From Delphinus delphis (taxonomy: Eukaryota > Chordata > Mammalia > Artiodactyla > Delphinidae): 64,000 nucleotides of DNA. The notes under the pieces are model-generated. The model was not told where the DNA came from, made no database searches, and saw only the letters and a list, made by a program, of their open reading frames with translations. A program made the translations under genes and the position numbers. Shown piece by piece: positions 21,036 through 34,160 of the stretch (positions within the stretch are counted from its first letter, which is position 1; each line of letters begins with the position of its first letter). The stretch spans positions 43,862,006-43,926,005 of the forward strand of contig NC_082684.1 in assembly GCF_949987515.2 (NCBI RefSeq), given 5' to 3'.

Positions 21036-22270
21036 CCCATGAAAAGTGCTTTACAGCTGTTTCCTTAGACTCCCAGGAGAATTTTCTGAGAGTTAACTTT
21101 GGAGCTGAAATTTGCCTCCACTGTGAAAATCCAACTATAGAGTACTCAGAAGCAAGCTTGAGCCTGACCACCTTGCCCGGAAACCTGAGGACAGACTGCG
21201 CTGGGAGAGGGGGACAGTCAGTGATGCCTGAGTCAGCTCCATAGCCCAGCCCACACTGGTGAGCTCATGAGGCAGTGTTGGCCCCTAATCACCCTGAGTA
21301 ACAGGGGTAGACAAGATCTGAAGCATGACTCTAGGCTGTGGGGAAACAATTTCCAAGGCTTCAGAGCACGCGCTGCCTCTAGACCTTGCAAGCACACACA
21401 GAATACCTATCACACCCTTGGGTCCCTGGGTGTAAGGAAGTGTGCTTCCCATGACTTGCGTTCTGAAACCATGACTGAGCTTGCCCTGGTCCCTGGCACT
21501 GAGAAACATCAATATCTCCAGGAAAGAGTGATGTGCGCCCTGACAATCGCCCTTTCTTTCCGAGGCGGAATAATATCCCAATCCTGTTGGGGGTGGGAGA
21601 TAAGACCTGTTAATTTCTCCAAGGAAAATATGTGACGTCGACTTGCAGATCAGCACCCTGCCTGACCTCAGTCTATTTTCTGCAGCCGTTCTTATCTAGA
21701 TTCCCCAACTGCGCACGTTCTCTCTGCCCCAGCAACCCAAAACGCTTTTTTGTCAAGTGAGATATGGTTTCACTTTGCTGACTCCGCTCGAGATTTGCCC
21801 CATGGAAAATGTAAATTTGCAAATCAGGATCAGAAGCAGTGACTCTGCCCCGATGCTGTGTGCGTGTGAGAGAGGCGGCAGAAGGAGGGGATGTGCCAGG
21901 AATACATGAGGCTGAAAACTTAGCTTGAGAGTGTGTCACAGCCCAGAATCAAAGGGGGAGGCCTGGGGAGGCACTGGGAGTGGCTCCCACTGCAACTGCT
22001 GTGAGGGCACGGATGCTCAATTTTCAGGAAACACAAGGCTTATCGCCAGAACAGAGAGAAAGGACTCATGTCATAGGAAGGTGGGGCTCGTGTTGGGGAG
22101 CAGGGAAAGATAAGGTATGTCAGGCAAGGCTGGGCAAGACTGTGGGAGACCAAGGCCAGATGCAGAGACACCCAATGTGGGGGGATTCGGATCCCAGGCT
22201 TGTCAGTCTCCCTTTCAATAGCCCCTTCCCTTCATCTTCCAACCTCCTAGAACAACTGTTTAGTTTGTAG
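21036..22270. other. Unique sequence
   Basis: About 1.2 kb with moderate GC and no recognisable repeat. Overlapping frames at 21267-21656 on both strands exceed 120 codons but have no recognisable domain, and the antisense overlap argues that they are chance. Confidence 0.4.
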
Positions 22271-22400
22271 TCTTCCCTTATTAGAATGCAAGCTCCACAA
22301 GGCATGCATTTTCTGCCTGTTTTCTTCACATATGTATCTCCAGCTCCTGGAACAGCAGGTGAGTCAGAAACATTTGTTGAATGAACAAGTGGATTCAATA
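22271..22400 (+). repeat. L2 3'-end relic
   Basis: 'tagaatgcaagctccacaag' and 'tgtatctccagctcctggaa' followed by 'catttgttgaatgaacaagt' match the L2 3' terminus. Confidence 0.6.
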
Positions 22401-23078
22401 ACATGTAGCAGGTTGAAGTGGGAAAAGAAAACAATGTCTTTTTGTCTAATCATAGAGTCTTTAATTTTGCTGTGGAAACAAACTGAAGAGCAACAAAATA
22501 CCATCTCTTCTAGTGGCTGGATTTGGAATGCAAGACTGTTTGGGGATGATGGATATAACTTTCTGTGAAAACTGGAAAGCTATTGTCTTGGGAGACGCTC
22601 CCACCTCCAGACCTTCACTTCTGCATCTCCCTCCACAATTACGTAAGGTCAAATCCCTGTAATAAATCCCTGTCCCGCCATTCTCACAGGGACTCTATTC
22701 TCCTCCCTGAAACTTGACCTCAAAAGTTATTGACACCAGAAAGGTTTCCAGGAAAGCAGAAGGGTGAGGATAGGAATCTGCAACTGGTTCTCTGACTGGC
22801 TAGATTTAAAGACATTAATGGCCATGTTTCCACTGGCAAAAGTTACACATGGCATACGGTGACCAAAAAGTTCCCTCAGGTACTGTCTGTAGTCACCTAG
22901 AGTCAAGACCCTACAGAAGTTAAAGGCTTTGGATGACCAAGTAGTCCCATATTTTAGTGGAAATATGGTACAAACTATGGGGTTGTTTGCTTGCTTCTAA
23001 GTGAGCTGGAGAGCTTAAAGGAAAAAACGGATGTGCTTAGGGCTTTGCATTTCCAGCTAAAGGTCTGCAGAAGTTATC
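22401..23078. other. Unique sequence, nothing recognised
   Basis: No exon or repeat recognised. Confidence 0.35.
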
Positions 23079-23094
23079 AGAAATCTCCTATGAC

Positions 23095-23795
23095 TACCAC
23101 ATGACCCAGCAATCCCACTACTGGGCATATACCCTGAGAAAACCATAATTCAAAAAGAGTCATGTACCAAAATGTTTATTGCAGCTCTATTTACAATAGC
23201 CCGGAGATGGAAACAACCAAAGTGTCCATCATCGGATGAATGGATAAAGAAGATGTGGCATATATATACAATGGAATATTACTCAGCCATAAAAAGAAAT
23301 GAAATTGAGCTCTTTGTAATGAGGCGGATAGACCTAGAGTCTGTCATACAGAGTGAAGTAAGTCAGAAAGAGAAAGACAAATACCGTATGCTAACACATA
23401 TATATGGAATTTAAGGAAAAAAATGTCATGAAGAACCTAGGGGTAAGACAGGAATAAAGACATAGACCTACTGGAGAACGGACTTGAGGATATGGGGAGG
23501 GGGAAGGGTGAGCTCTGACAGGGCGAGAGTGAGGCATGGACATATATACACTAACAAACGTAAGGTAGATAGCTAGTGGGAAGCAGCCTCATGGCACAGG
23601 GATATCGGCTCGATGCTTTGTGACCGCCTGGAGGGGTGGGATAGGGAGGGTGGGAGGGAAGGAGATGCAAGAGGGAACAGATATGGGAACATATGTATAT
23701 GTATAACTGATTCACTTTGTTATAAAGCAGAAACTAACACACCATTGTAAAGCAATTATACCCCAATAAAGATGTTAAAAAAAAAAAAAAAGAAA
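23095..23795 (+). mobile_element. 5'-truncated L1 3' end
   Basis: Begins in the ORF2 C-terminus near 'cacatgacccagcaatccca', keeps an 80-codon stretch of it (23172-23414), and continues through the 3' UTR to 'ccccaataaagatgttaaa' and an A tail. A 16-bp duplication at 23079-23094 and 23796-23811 with one mismatch flanks it, so insertion was by target-primed reverse transcription. Confidence 0.93.
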
Positions 23796-23811
23796 AGAAA
23801 TCTCCTACGAC

Positions 23812-24714
23812 CACTCTGAAAGAAACCATATCTCCATGGACTCAGGGTTGAGATTTCTGAAAGCCAAGCCTAGAGTCTAATTCTGCAGGTACAGTGCCTT
23901 CCTACAAGACACAGTATATGTAACAAACCTAAGGTAAATATATAGTGCTATCTCATAGCCAGAGTGCTCATGTCTGGAAAGCAAGAGATAGAACTGGGAT
24001 TGGCTCTTCTCACTATTAGACTTAATAACCCACATAAGGAGTCCTGGCTCTTTATGTTGATGCTGCAACCTTGAGCTTAATGTTCTGTAAGACATCCTGT
24101 CCAAGGGAGAAATGGTTCCACCAGTAAACACAGTCAATGTTCCATTAAATTGGAAGCTGGGATTGCCCTCTAGTCAATTTGGGTTCTTTGTGCCAACGAA
24201 CCAGTAGTCAGCTCTGAGAGGCTGATTTTTATTGACTCTGTCAGCTGCTCTGCCTTACCATCTTCCAGTTGAGTTTGGCCAATGGGAGGCACTGGCAGAG
24301 GATTCAAAGGATGGGAGGAGATAATTTGAAGTATCTACTCACTTGACTCACTCCCTGCTGGGCCATGGGCTGACAGTGGCTGTATTCCTCTACCAAAAAC
24401 CACAGCTTTGCCCCTTTGGCCAAGGGCTAGTATTGGCTTCCTGCTGTTGTTAGATCCTGAGTGCTTAACCCTACTCAGACCTCTATAAATAGTCCCTCCA
24501 GTCACCCCTTTTGAATATGTGGGCCATCCTGCCAGCTCCCTGACTGATACAAGAAAGTTGCGATCTGAATCTCATTCTGGTCACCTTATTTACACTTCTC
24601 ATTAGCTCTCATAATTGTTAAGTTAATTGCCTTGGTCTGTCTGAATACATAGTCACAGTATCTTCACTTGCTGAGCAAAAGAAAAGCTTTTTTTTTTTTT
24701 TTAAAGTAACAGAA
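23812..24714. other. Unique sequence
   Basis: No exon or confident repeat. A T-run lies at about 24689-24702. Confidence 0.35.
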
Positions 24715-25982
24715 CAGTTAGGCAAAGATTTCTCAGAATACAAAAAGCAAAAACCATAAACAAATTTGAAAGATTAGACTTCATCAGAGGTTAAAAACTG
24801 TTGCTTTTCAAAAGATACTCTTAAGAAAATGGAAAGGCAAATCTAGACTGGGAGAAGATATTTGCGAAACATATATCTGATAAAAAGACTTTTCTCCAGA
24901 ATACATAAAGAACACTTAGAACTCAAGAAAAAGAAAATTTTCTTAGAGAAAATTTTTAAAAATTTAATGGGCAAATAAAGATTTTAAATGGGCAAAAGAT
25001 AACAGATACTTCAACAATGAGGATAGATGGATGTAAAATAAGCAAATGGACATCCAAATTAAAATTACAAGGAGACACCACTACATACTCACTAGAATAG
25101 TCAAAATTTAAATGGCTGAAAATACCAGTTGTTGGCGAGAATATGGAATAGCTGTAGCTGTCATCTATTGGTGGTGGGAATGTGAAATGGTACAACCACT
25201 TTGGAAAACAAGTTGGCAGTTTCTTAAAAAGTTAAATATACATTCAACATATGACTCAGCAATTTTACTTTTATGCATTTACCCAAGAGAAATGAAACTT
25301 GGGTCCACTCAAAGCTTGTACACAAATGTTCACAGCAACTCTACGCATAATAGCCAACAACTGGAAACAACCCAAAACAATTGATCAACAGGTGAAGGGA
25401 TAAACAAATTGTGGTATATTCATACAATGGAATGTCACATAACATCAAGAAGGAATAAACTGCACATAAACAACATGGATGGATCTCAAAATCGTTACAC
25501 TGAGTTATAGAAGATGGACACAAAAGAACATGTACTGGGGGCTTCCCTGGTGGCGCAGTGGTTGAGAATCTGCCTGCCGATGCAGGGGACGCGGGTTCGT
25601 GCCCCAGTCCAGGAAGATCCCACATGCCGCGGAGTGGCTGGGCCCGTGAGCCATGGCCGCTGAGCTCACGCGTCCAGAGCCTGTGCTCCGCAACGGGAGA
25701 GGGCGCAACAGTGAGTGGTCCGTGTACCACAAAAAAAAAGCAGATCAGCAGTTGCCTGAGGCTAAGGGTGTGGGGACTGGAGAGAAGAATGACTGGGATG
25801 GGGCACAAGGGAACTCTTTGGGAAGGCAGAAATATTCTGCACACTTACTGAGGCAGTAGTTACACAGGCGTATAAATCTGTCTAAACTTGTTGAAATGTA
25901 CACCTAAAGTTTATGGATTTTATTGTTTGTAAACTGTTCTTCAGTAAAGCTGATCAGAAAAAAAAGAAAAAAAAAAAAAAAG
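24715..25982 (+). mobile_element. Old L1M 3' fragment with a SINE inside
   Basis: It follows the ORF2 C-terminal order ('agattagacttcatcagagg', 'gaagatatttgcgaaacata', 'ggtgggaatgtgaaatggta'), then the 3' UTR, and ends in an A-rich tail at about 25958-25982. Heavily diverged. It is interrupted at 25538-25739. Confidence 0.78.
25538..25739 (+). mobile_element. CHR-type SINE, no target duplication seen
   Basis: A full SINE body from 'gggcttccctggtggcgcag' to a 9-A tail. I see no matching flanks ('acatgtactg' on the left, 'cagatcagca' on the right), and some L1 sequence seems to be missing at the junction. Confidence 0.9.
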
Positions 25983-27120
25983 CAGCAGCACAAATTGTTG
26001 TGATCCCAGCATGCCCAAACACTTCTCTTCACAAATCATTTGTGGATTGCAATCACAGCTGTTCTGCGGTAGCCTCTGGAACTGGATTACAGCCAGCAAA
26101 CATGCTCCCAGATGCTGGAACATCAGTCACGCTGGAGAGGTCATATTTCAGGTCTTTGGGGGATTTGATATATTCCCTGACCTTAAACAGACCACTACCA
26201 CCTACAATGGAATACTGCATTCTACAGATAAAGAACTGGAGGCTGATCTATTATCTTACTGTCTTATACAGTTTAACATCAATACTTTTTCTCCTGTTAT
26301 CAGACAAAATACAAGGCTATAGGAAAGCTATGCAAGATAAAGATTACAAATGAGGAAGTGTACCCAGATTCAAGGTGGCTGATTACCTCCAAGACAAGTC
26401 ATGCCAAAGAGACAATCTCCAAATTCCAGTAAAAGCAACTATAACTCAAGCTCTGTGGCTAACTGGGATTCACCAAGGCACACAAGAAAAAACTTAGCAG
26501 TTCTCGAGACAAATCTGTTCCAAGGAACAAATCTGTTCCTTGCTGCACTCAGCAAACAAGCATCATCCAGAGTCAACAATTTGTCTTTGACTAAATAGGT
26601 TTTATTCTTTAGTTATTACCATTTTGTCCTCTCAAGGGTGAAGTGATGAAGCACAAATCTTTGCTAAATAGACCATAAAGTTTGCCACTAGTTCAAGGAT
26701 TAGACACATCAACAACCTAGACACCATTACCTGGGTTTGTTTTTTTAACTTACATGAGATCTGGCCTGGGGCCAAGAAAATGTTATTAAATTGGTGCAGC
26801 CTCAGGCCATGGGTGGATGGCATTTAAAAGAAGAGGGGTGGCAGAGAGGTTGATTAAATGCTTAGTGTAGGCTTACTTCCCTAGAATCCAAATACCTGAA
26901 AATTCACATAACAGAATTTTTTGCTCTATTATTCAAAGATATCTGATGTTCATACTACAAAGGCAAAGGTATTTCGAGAGAGCAAAGTGGTGTCTGAATC
27001 AAAGGAAAGCTTAGATTTGGTATAATTTAACATTGAATATATTTATTGTGCTCTAATTCTTTGAAAAAAATCATGTTTTATGATAGTAACTCTCCACAAA
27101 CCAGAATATTCAACTGATTA
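25983..27120. other. Unique sequence, nothing recognised
   Basis: No exon is recognised. A small direct duplication 'acaaatctgttcc' occurs twice at 26511-26538. Confidence 0.35.
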
Positions 27121-27235
27121 ATCTAGGAGCTCCTTACAAGCAGGAACTATATAACTCTTTATTTCATCCCTATACCTAGCACAGTGACAAGCACAAAATG
27201 TTCATTCAGTGAATTTTAATTGAAATAAAATGAAA
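27121..27235 (+). repeat. L2 3'-end relic
   Basis: 'gagctccttacaagcaggaa' and 'cctatacctagcacagtgac' are typical of the L2 3' end. Confidence 0.55.
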
Positions 27236-27400
27236 ACATGCAATATGGTTCAATCTTTTTTAAAAAGAAAAGAACTCCATATATATGTTCATATATTCAT
27301 ATAAACATGGAAGAAATATGGCAAGATACATGCCAAACTTTTAAGAAAAACTACCTCACGGATTTGAGGTAATAGGGAGAGAATTTAATATTTCCTTTAA
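27236..27400 (+). repeat. Possible old L1 3' UTR fragment
   Basis: A-rich text around 'atggcaagatacatgccaaa' resembles old L1M 3' UTRs. Weak call. Confidence 0.3.
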
Positions 27401-27404
27401 AACG

Positions 27405-27660
27405 TAGCACAGTAGTCAAGATCATAGGCTTAGTAGTCAGACTAGGTTCAAATCCCAACCCTACCACTTTTTATGTGTGTCACTGGGCAAGTTCTTAACC
27501 TCTGTGTGCCTTGTTCCCTCAACTGTGAGTGGAGATCATAAGGCTTCCAACCTCACAGGGTTGGGATGAAGATTATCTCAATCTTCAGATAATAGTAGTA
27601 CACTTCAGAGTGCTTCACACTTAACAACTACTTGATTAAGGTTAGCTATCATTAGTATTT
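27405..27660 (+). repeat. MIR relic, nearly full length
   Basis: 'tcataggcttagtagtcaga', 'ttcaaatcccaaccctacca', 'actgggcaagttcttaacct' and 'cacagggttgggatgaagat' give the MIR order from head to tail. Confidence 0.75.
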
Positions 27661-28873
27661 TGTTTGATCCTTACAGTGATCAAGGAGTACTTCGGAAATA
27701 AAGGAAAAATATTTCACAGCAAAAGTAATTTTAAAGGAACCAAAGTACAATACAAGAAGAAGAAGGAAGAAGAAGAGGAAGGAAGCAACAGAGGCAAATG
27801 GGGAGGAGGAGAAATACAGCCATTGGTTTCATCCTGAAGAAATTTTGCCTTGAGCCCTCCGACTTGCTCCAAGGATGGGCTGGTTGATCCACACTTCCCG
27901 CATAGCTATCATCTTGGACTTTGCTTTCACCTTCATCTTTAGGATTTCTTTTGTCTATCACTTATGTCCAATCACATTTTCCTGGGTCCCAAGTTTTCAC
28001 TTCTCTTCATACCTTCTCATTTTGGTAAGTCATATTTACCATTACCCTCTTAAGAAGGGGTGCGTGGCAGTTAAGTTTTTTGAGATACAGCATGCCTGAA
28101 AAGGTCTTTATTATGCACTCATGCTAAATTATGTTTGCGTGGTTAGGTGTAAAATTCTACAATGGAAATAATATTCCTTCAGAATTTTAAGACATTGCTC
28201 CGTTGTCTTTTAGCTTCCCGCAGTCCTATAGAGAAGTTTGATACCATTTTATTTGTATTCTTTGTTTCAAACCTGAGTTTTCTATCTGAAGGCTTTTAGG
28301 ATCTTCTCTTTGTCCCATGTGCTCTGAAAGTTCACAGTGGTTGGACTTGGTGCTTTCATCCCTTGTGTTAGGCACTCAGTGGACCTTTTGGTCTGGCAAC
28401 TCATGCCCTTCAATTCTGGGAGATTTTCATAAATTACTTCTTTGATAACTTCCTCCTTCCTCCTCTCTGTTTTTGCTACTCTTTCTTTGGAATGTTGTTT
28501 GTTTCTGTTGTTGTTCTCCATTGTTGCCTATTTTCCATCTCCTTACCTTTTTCCTTTATACTTTGCAGAAATTTAAACCTTATTTTCCAAACTTTCTTTA
28601 CAGTTTAAAAAAATATCTTCTATAATACTTTGAATTTCTAAGAGCTCTTTTTTGTTCTCTGTATGTTCTTTTTTACATGGCAACTGTAGCTTGCTTCACA
28701 GATGTAAAATTTTCTCCTAGATCATTGAGAATATTAATAGAAGGTAGTTGTTTTTTCTCCAGTTTTCTTCTCCCTGTACCTTCTGTTTCCTCCATTAATA
28801 TTTTTGTTTTAGGTTCTTTCATATTAAAGGGTTTCCTCAAACGTCTGGCAATCCTTCTACGTCTGTTCATATT
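27661..28873. other. Unassigned sequence with a GA-rich microsatellite
   Basis: A (GAA/GGA)n-like purine run is at about 27757-27792. The T-rich stretch at 28160-28640 may be an ancient antisense LINE, but I cannot name it. No exon recognised. Confidence 0.35.
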
Positions 28874-29509
28874 TAAAAGTGGGAGGGTGGAAGAGTAAGA
28901 AGTGGAGATCACCTTCTTCCCCACAGATACACCAGAAATACATCTACACGTGGAACAACTCCCACAGAACACCTACTGAACGATGGCAGAAGACCTCAGA
29001 CTTCCCAAAAGTCGTGTGGATGAAAGGCTCTTGGTGCTGCAGCCAGGAGTCAGTGCTGTGCCTCTGAGGTGGGAGAGCCAACTTCAGGACACTGGGCCAC
29101 AAGAGACCTCCCAGCTCCACATAATATCAAATGGCGAAAATCTCCCAGAGATCTCCATCTCAACACCAGCACCCAGCTTCACTCAATGACCAGCACGCTA
29201 CAGTGGTGGACATCCTATGCCAAACAACTAACAAGACAGGAACACAAACCAACCCACTAGCAGAGAGGCTGCCTAAAATTATAATAAGTCCACAGACACC
29301 CCACAACACACCACCAGACGTGGACCTGCCCACCAGAAAGACAAGATCCAGCCTCATCCACCAGAACACAGGCACTAGTCCCCTCCACCAGGAAGCCTAC
29401 ACAACCCACTGAACCAACCTTAGCCACTGGGGACAGACACCAAAAACAACGAGAACTACGAGCCTGCAGCCTGCAAAAAGGACACCCAAAACACGGTAAG
29501 TTAAGCAAA

Positions 29510-30376
29510 ATGAGAAGACAGAAAAAAACACAGCAGATGAAGGAGCAAGATAAAAACCCACCAGACCTAAAAAATGAAGAGGAATTAGGCAGTCTACCTG
29601 AAAAAGAATTCAGAATAATGATAGTAAAGATGATCCAAAAGCTTGGAAATAGAATAGACAAAATGCAAGAAACATTTAACAAGGACCTAGAAGAGCTAAA
29701 GATGAAACAAACAATGATGAACCACACAATAAATGAAATTAAAAATACTCTAGATGGGATCAATAGCAGAATAACTGAGGCAGAAGAACGGATAAGTGAC
29801 CTGGAAGATAAAATAGTGGAAATAACTACTGCAGAGCAGAATAAAGAAAAAGCAATGAAAAGAACTGAGGACAGTCTCAGAGACCTCTGGGACAACACTA
29901 AACGCACCAACATTCGAATTATAGGGGTTCGCAAAGAAGAAGAGAAAAAGAAAGGGACTGAGAAAATATTTGAAGAGATTATAGTTGAAAACTTCCCTCA
30001 TATGGAAAAGGAAATAGTTAATCAAGTCCAGGAAGCACAGAGAGTCCCATACAGGATAAATCCAAGGAGAAATATGCCAAGACAAATACCAATCAAACTG
30101 TCAAAAATTAAATAAAAAGAAAACATATTAAAAGCAGCAAGGGAAAAACAACAAATAACACACAAGGGAATCCCCATGAGGTTAACAGCTGATCTTTCAG
30201 CAGAAACTCTGCAAGCCAGAAGGGACTGGCAGGACATATTTAAAGTGATGAAGGAGAAAAACCTGCAACCAAGATTACTCTACCCAGCAAGTATCTCATT
30301 CAGATTTGATGGAGAAATTAAAACCTTTACAGACAAGCAAAAGCTGAGAGAGTTCAGCACCACCAAACCAGCTTAA
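29510..30376 (+). pseudogene. L1 ORF1 (RNA-binding chaperone), one internal stop
   Basis: ORF1p coats L1 RNA as a trimer. The 289-codon frame starts MRRQKKTQQM, has a long heptad-rich coiled coil at about residues 20-120, then the RRM-like core ('NIRIIGVRKEEE' near residues 137-148) and the C-terminal domain. A TAA at 30113-30115 interrupts it after 201 codons. The same frame continues on the far side, through 'KENILKAAREKQQITHKGIP', to the stop before 30377. A single nonsense change therefore truncates an otherwise continuous frame. Confidence 0.88.
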
Positions 30377-30461
30377 CAACAACTGCTAAAGGAACTTCCC
30401 TAGGCAAGAAACACAAGAGAAGGAAAAGACCTACAATAACATACCCAAAATAATTAAGAAA

Positions 30462-33400
30462 ATGGCAATAGGAACATACATATCAATAATTACCTTAAAT
30501 GTAAACGGACTAAATCCTCCCACCAAAAGACACAGATTGGCTGAATGGATACAAAAACAAGACCCATATATTTGCTGTCTACAAGAGACCCACTTCAGAC
30601 CCAGAGACACATACAGACTGAAAGTAAGGGGATGGAAAAAGATACTTCATGCAAATGGAAACCAAAAGAAAGCTGGAGTAGCAATTCTCATATCAGACAA
30701 AATAGACTTTAAAATAAAGACTACTACAAGAGGCAAAGAAGGACACTACATAATGATCAAGGGATCGATCCAAGAAGAAGATATAACAATTGTAAATATT
30801 TATGCACCCAACATAGGAGCACCTCAATACATAAGGCAAATACTAACAGCCTTAACAGGGGAAACTGACAGTAACACATTCATAGTAGGGGACTTTAACA
30901 CCCCACTTTCACCAATGCACAGATCATCCAAAATGAAAATAAATAAGGAAACACAAGATTTAAATGATACATTAAACAAGATGGACTTAATTGATATTTA
31001 TAGGACATTCCACCCAAAAACAACAGAATACACATTTTTCTCAAGTGCTCATGGAACATTCTCCAGGATAGATCATATCTTGGGCCACAAATCAAGCCTT
31101 GGTAAATTTAAGAAAATTGAAATTGTATCAAGTATCTTTTCCGACCACAAAGCTATGAGACGAGATATCAATTATAGGAAAAGATCTGTAAAAAATACAA
31201 ACACATGGAGACTAAACAATACACTACTTAATAACGAAGTGAACACTGAAGAAATCAAAGAGGAAATTAAAAAATACCTAGAGACAAATGACAATGGAGA
31301 CATGATGACCCAAAATCTATGGGATGCAGCAAAGGCAGTTCTAAGAGGGAAGTTTATAGCAATACAATCCTACCTTAAGAAACAGGAAACATCTCGAATA
31401 AACAACCTAACCGTGCACCTAAAGCAATTAGAGAAAGAAGAACAAAAAAACCCCAAAGTTAGCAGAAGGAAAGAAATCATAAAAATCAGATCAGAAATAA
31501 ATGAAAAAGAAATGAAGGAAAAAATAGCCAAGATCAATAAAACTAAAAGCTGGTTCTTTGAGAAGATAAACAAAATTGATAAACCATTAGGCAGACTCAT
31601 CAAGAAAAAAAGGGTGAAGACTCAAATCAATAGAATTAGAAATGAAAAAGGAGAAGTAACAACTGACACTGCAGAAATACAAAAGATCATGAGAGATTAC
31701 TACAAGCAACTCTATGCCAATAAAATGGACAACTTGGAAGAAATGGACAAATTGTTAGAAATGCACAACCTTCCAAGACTGAAGCAGGAAGAAATAGAAA
31801 ATATGAACAGACCACTCACAAGCACTGAAATTGAAACTGTGATTAAAAATCGTCCAACAAACAAAAGCCCAGTACCAGATGGCTTCACAGGAGAATTCTA
31901 TGAAACATTTAGAGAAGAGCTAACACCTATCCTTCTCAAACTCTTCCAAAATATAGCAGAGGGAGGAACACTCCAAAACTCATTCTACGAGGCCACCATC
32001 ACCCTGATATCAAAACCAGACAAGGATGTCACAAAGAAAGAAAACTGCATGCCATTATCACTGATGAACATAGATGCAAAAATCCTCAACAAAATACTAG
32101 CAAACAGAACCCAAAAGCACATTAAACAGATCATACACCATGATCAAGTGGGGTTTATTCCAGGAATGCAAGGATTCTTCAATATACGCAAATCAATCAA
32201 CGTATACACCATATTAACAAATTGAAGGAGAAAAACCATATGATCATCTCAATAGATGCAGAGAAAGCTTTCAACAAAATTCAACACCGATTTATGGTAA
32301 AAACCCTGCAGAAAGTAAGCATAGAGGGAACTTTCCTCAACATAATAAAGGCCGTATATGACAAACCCACAGCCAACATCGTCCTCAATGGTGAAAAACT
32401 GAAAGCATTTCCACTAAGATCAGGAACAAGACAACGTTGCCCACTCTCACCACTCTTATTCAACACAGCTTTGGAAGTTTTAGCCACAGCAATCAGAGAA
32501 GAAAAGGAAATAAAAGGAATCCAAATCAGAAAAGAAGAAGTAAAGCTGTCACTGTTTGCAGACGACATGATCCTATACATAGAGAATCCTAAAGGTGCTA
32601 CCAGAAAACTACTAGAGCTAATCAATGAATTTGGTAAAGTGGCAGGATACAAAATTAATGCACAGAAATCTCTGGCATTCCTATATACTAATGATGAAAA
32701 ATCTGAAAGTGAAATCAAGAAAACACTCCCATTTACCACTGCAACAAAAAGAATAAAATATCTAGGAATAAACCTACCTAAGGAGACAAAAGACCTGTAT
32801 GCAGAAAATTATAAGACACTGATGAAAGAAATTAAAGACGATACAAATAGATGGAGAAATATACCATGTTCTTGGATTAGAAGAATCAACATTGTGAAAA
32901 TGACTCTACTACCCAAAGCAATCTACAGATTCAATGCAATCCTTATCAAACTACCACTGGCATTTTTCACAGAACTAGAACAAAAATTTTCACAATTTGT
33001 ATGGAAACACAAAAGACCCCGAATAGCCAAAGAAATCTTGAGAACGAAAAATGGAGCTGGAGGAATCCAGCTCCCTGACTTCAGACTATACTACAAAGCT
33101 ACAGTAATCAAGACAGTATGGTACTGGCACAAAAGCAGAAATATAGATCAATGGAACAGGATAGAAAGCCCAGAGATAAACCCACGCACATATGGTCACC
33201 TTATCTTTGATAAAGGAGGCAGGAATGTACAGTGGAGAAAGGACAGCCTCTTCAATAAGTGGTGCTGGGAAAACTGGACAGGTACATGTAAAAGTATGCA
33301 ATTATATCACTCCCAGCACCATACACAAAAATAAGCTCAAAATGGATTAATGACCTAAATGTAAGGCCAGAAACTATCAAACTCTTAGAGGAAAACATAG

Positions 33401-33954
33401 GCAGAACACTCTATGACATAAATCACAGCAAGATCCTTTTTGACCCACCTCCTCGAGAAATGGAAATAAAAACAAAAATAAACAAATGGGACCTAATGAA
33501 ACTTCAAAGCTTTTGCACAGCAAAGGAAACCATAAACAAGACCAAAAGACAACCCTCAGAATGGGAGAAAATATTTGCAAATGAAGCAACTGACAAAGGG
33601 TTAATCTCCAAAATTTATAAGCAGCTCATGCAGCTCAATAACAAAAAAACAAACAACTCAATCCAAAAATGGACAGAAGACCTAAATAGACATATCTCCA
33701 AAGAAGATATACAGACTGCCAACAAACACATGAAAGAATGCTCAACATCATTAATCATTAGAGAAATGCCAATCAAAACTACAATGAGATATCATCTCAC
33801 ACCAGTCAGGATGGCCATCATCAACAATCTAGAAACAATAAATGCTGGAGAGAGTGTGGAGAAAAGGGAACCCTCTTGCACTGTTGGTGAGAATGTAAAT
33901 TGGTACAGCCACTATGGAGAACAGTATGGAGGTTCCTTAAAAAACTATGAATAG
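30462..33954 (+). pseudogene. L1 ORF2 (endonuclease and reverse transcriptase), frameshifted
   Basis: ORF2p nicks target DNA and copies RNA at the nick. The N-terminal frame (30462-32225) keeps the AP-endonuclease motifs NVNGLN (residues 13-18), QETH (41-44), VGDFN (142-146) and SDH (227-229). Near 32200 the frame shifts, and the reverse transcriptase continues at 32222-33334 with the FADD active site at 32555-32566. A second shift near 33310 moves the C-terminal part to 33460-33954. The SINE at 33955 then removes the cysteine-rich end. No functional product is expected. Confidence 0.9.
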
Positions 33955-34160
33955 GGACTTCCCTGGGTGGTGCAGTGGTTGAGAGTCCGCCTGCCGATGC
34001 AGGGGACACGGGTTCGTGCCCCGGTCCGGGAAGATCCCACATGCCGCGGAGTGGCTGGGCCTGTGAGCCAAGGCCGCTGAGCCTGCGCGTCTGGAGCCTG
34101 TGCTCCGCAACAGGAGAGGCCACGACAGTGAGAGGCCCGCGTACCACACAAAAGAAAAAA
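33955..34160 (+). mobile_element. CHR-type SINE within the L1, with target deletion
   Basis: A full SINE from 'gggacttccctgggtggtgc' to an A-rich end. L1 text stops at 'aaaaaactatgaata' and resumes at 'gagtcatgtaccaaaatgtt'. Compared with the parallel L1 copy at 23095, roughly 70-95 bases of ORF2 are missing, and no target duplication is visible. Confidence 0.88.

Noticed and set aside
21267..21656. Overlapping 122- and 123-codon frames on opposite strands
   Set aside because: No family resemblance. Mutual antisense overlap is typical of chance frames in moderately GC-rich DNA.
29257..29934. 225-codon minus-strand frame
   Set aside because: It is antisense to L1 ORF1 and arises from its codon composition.
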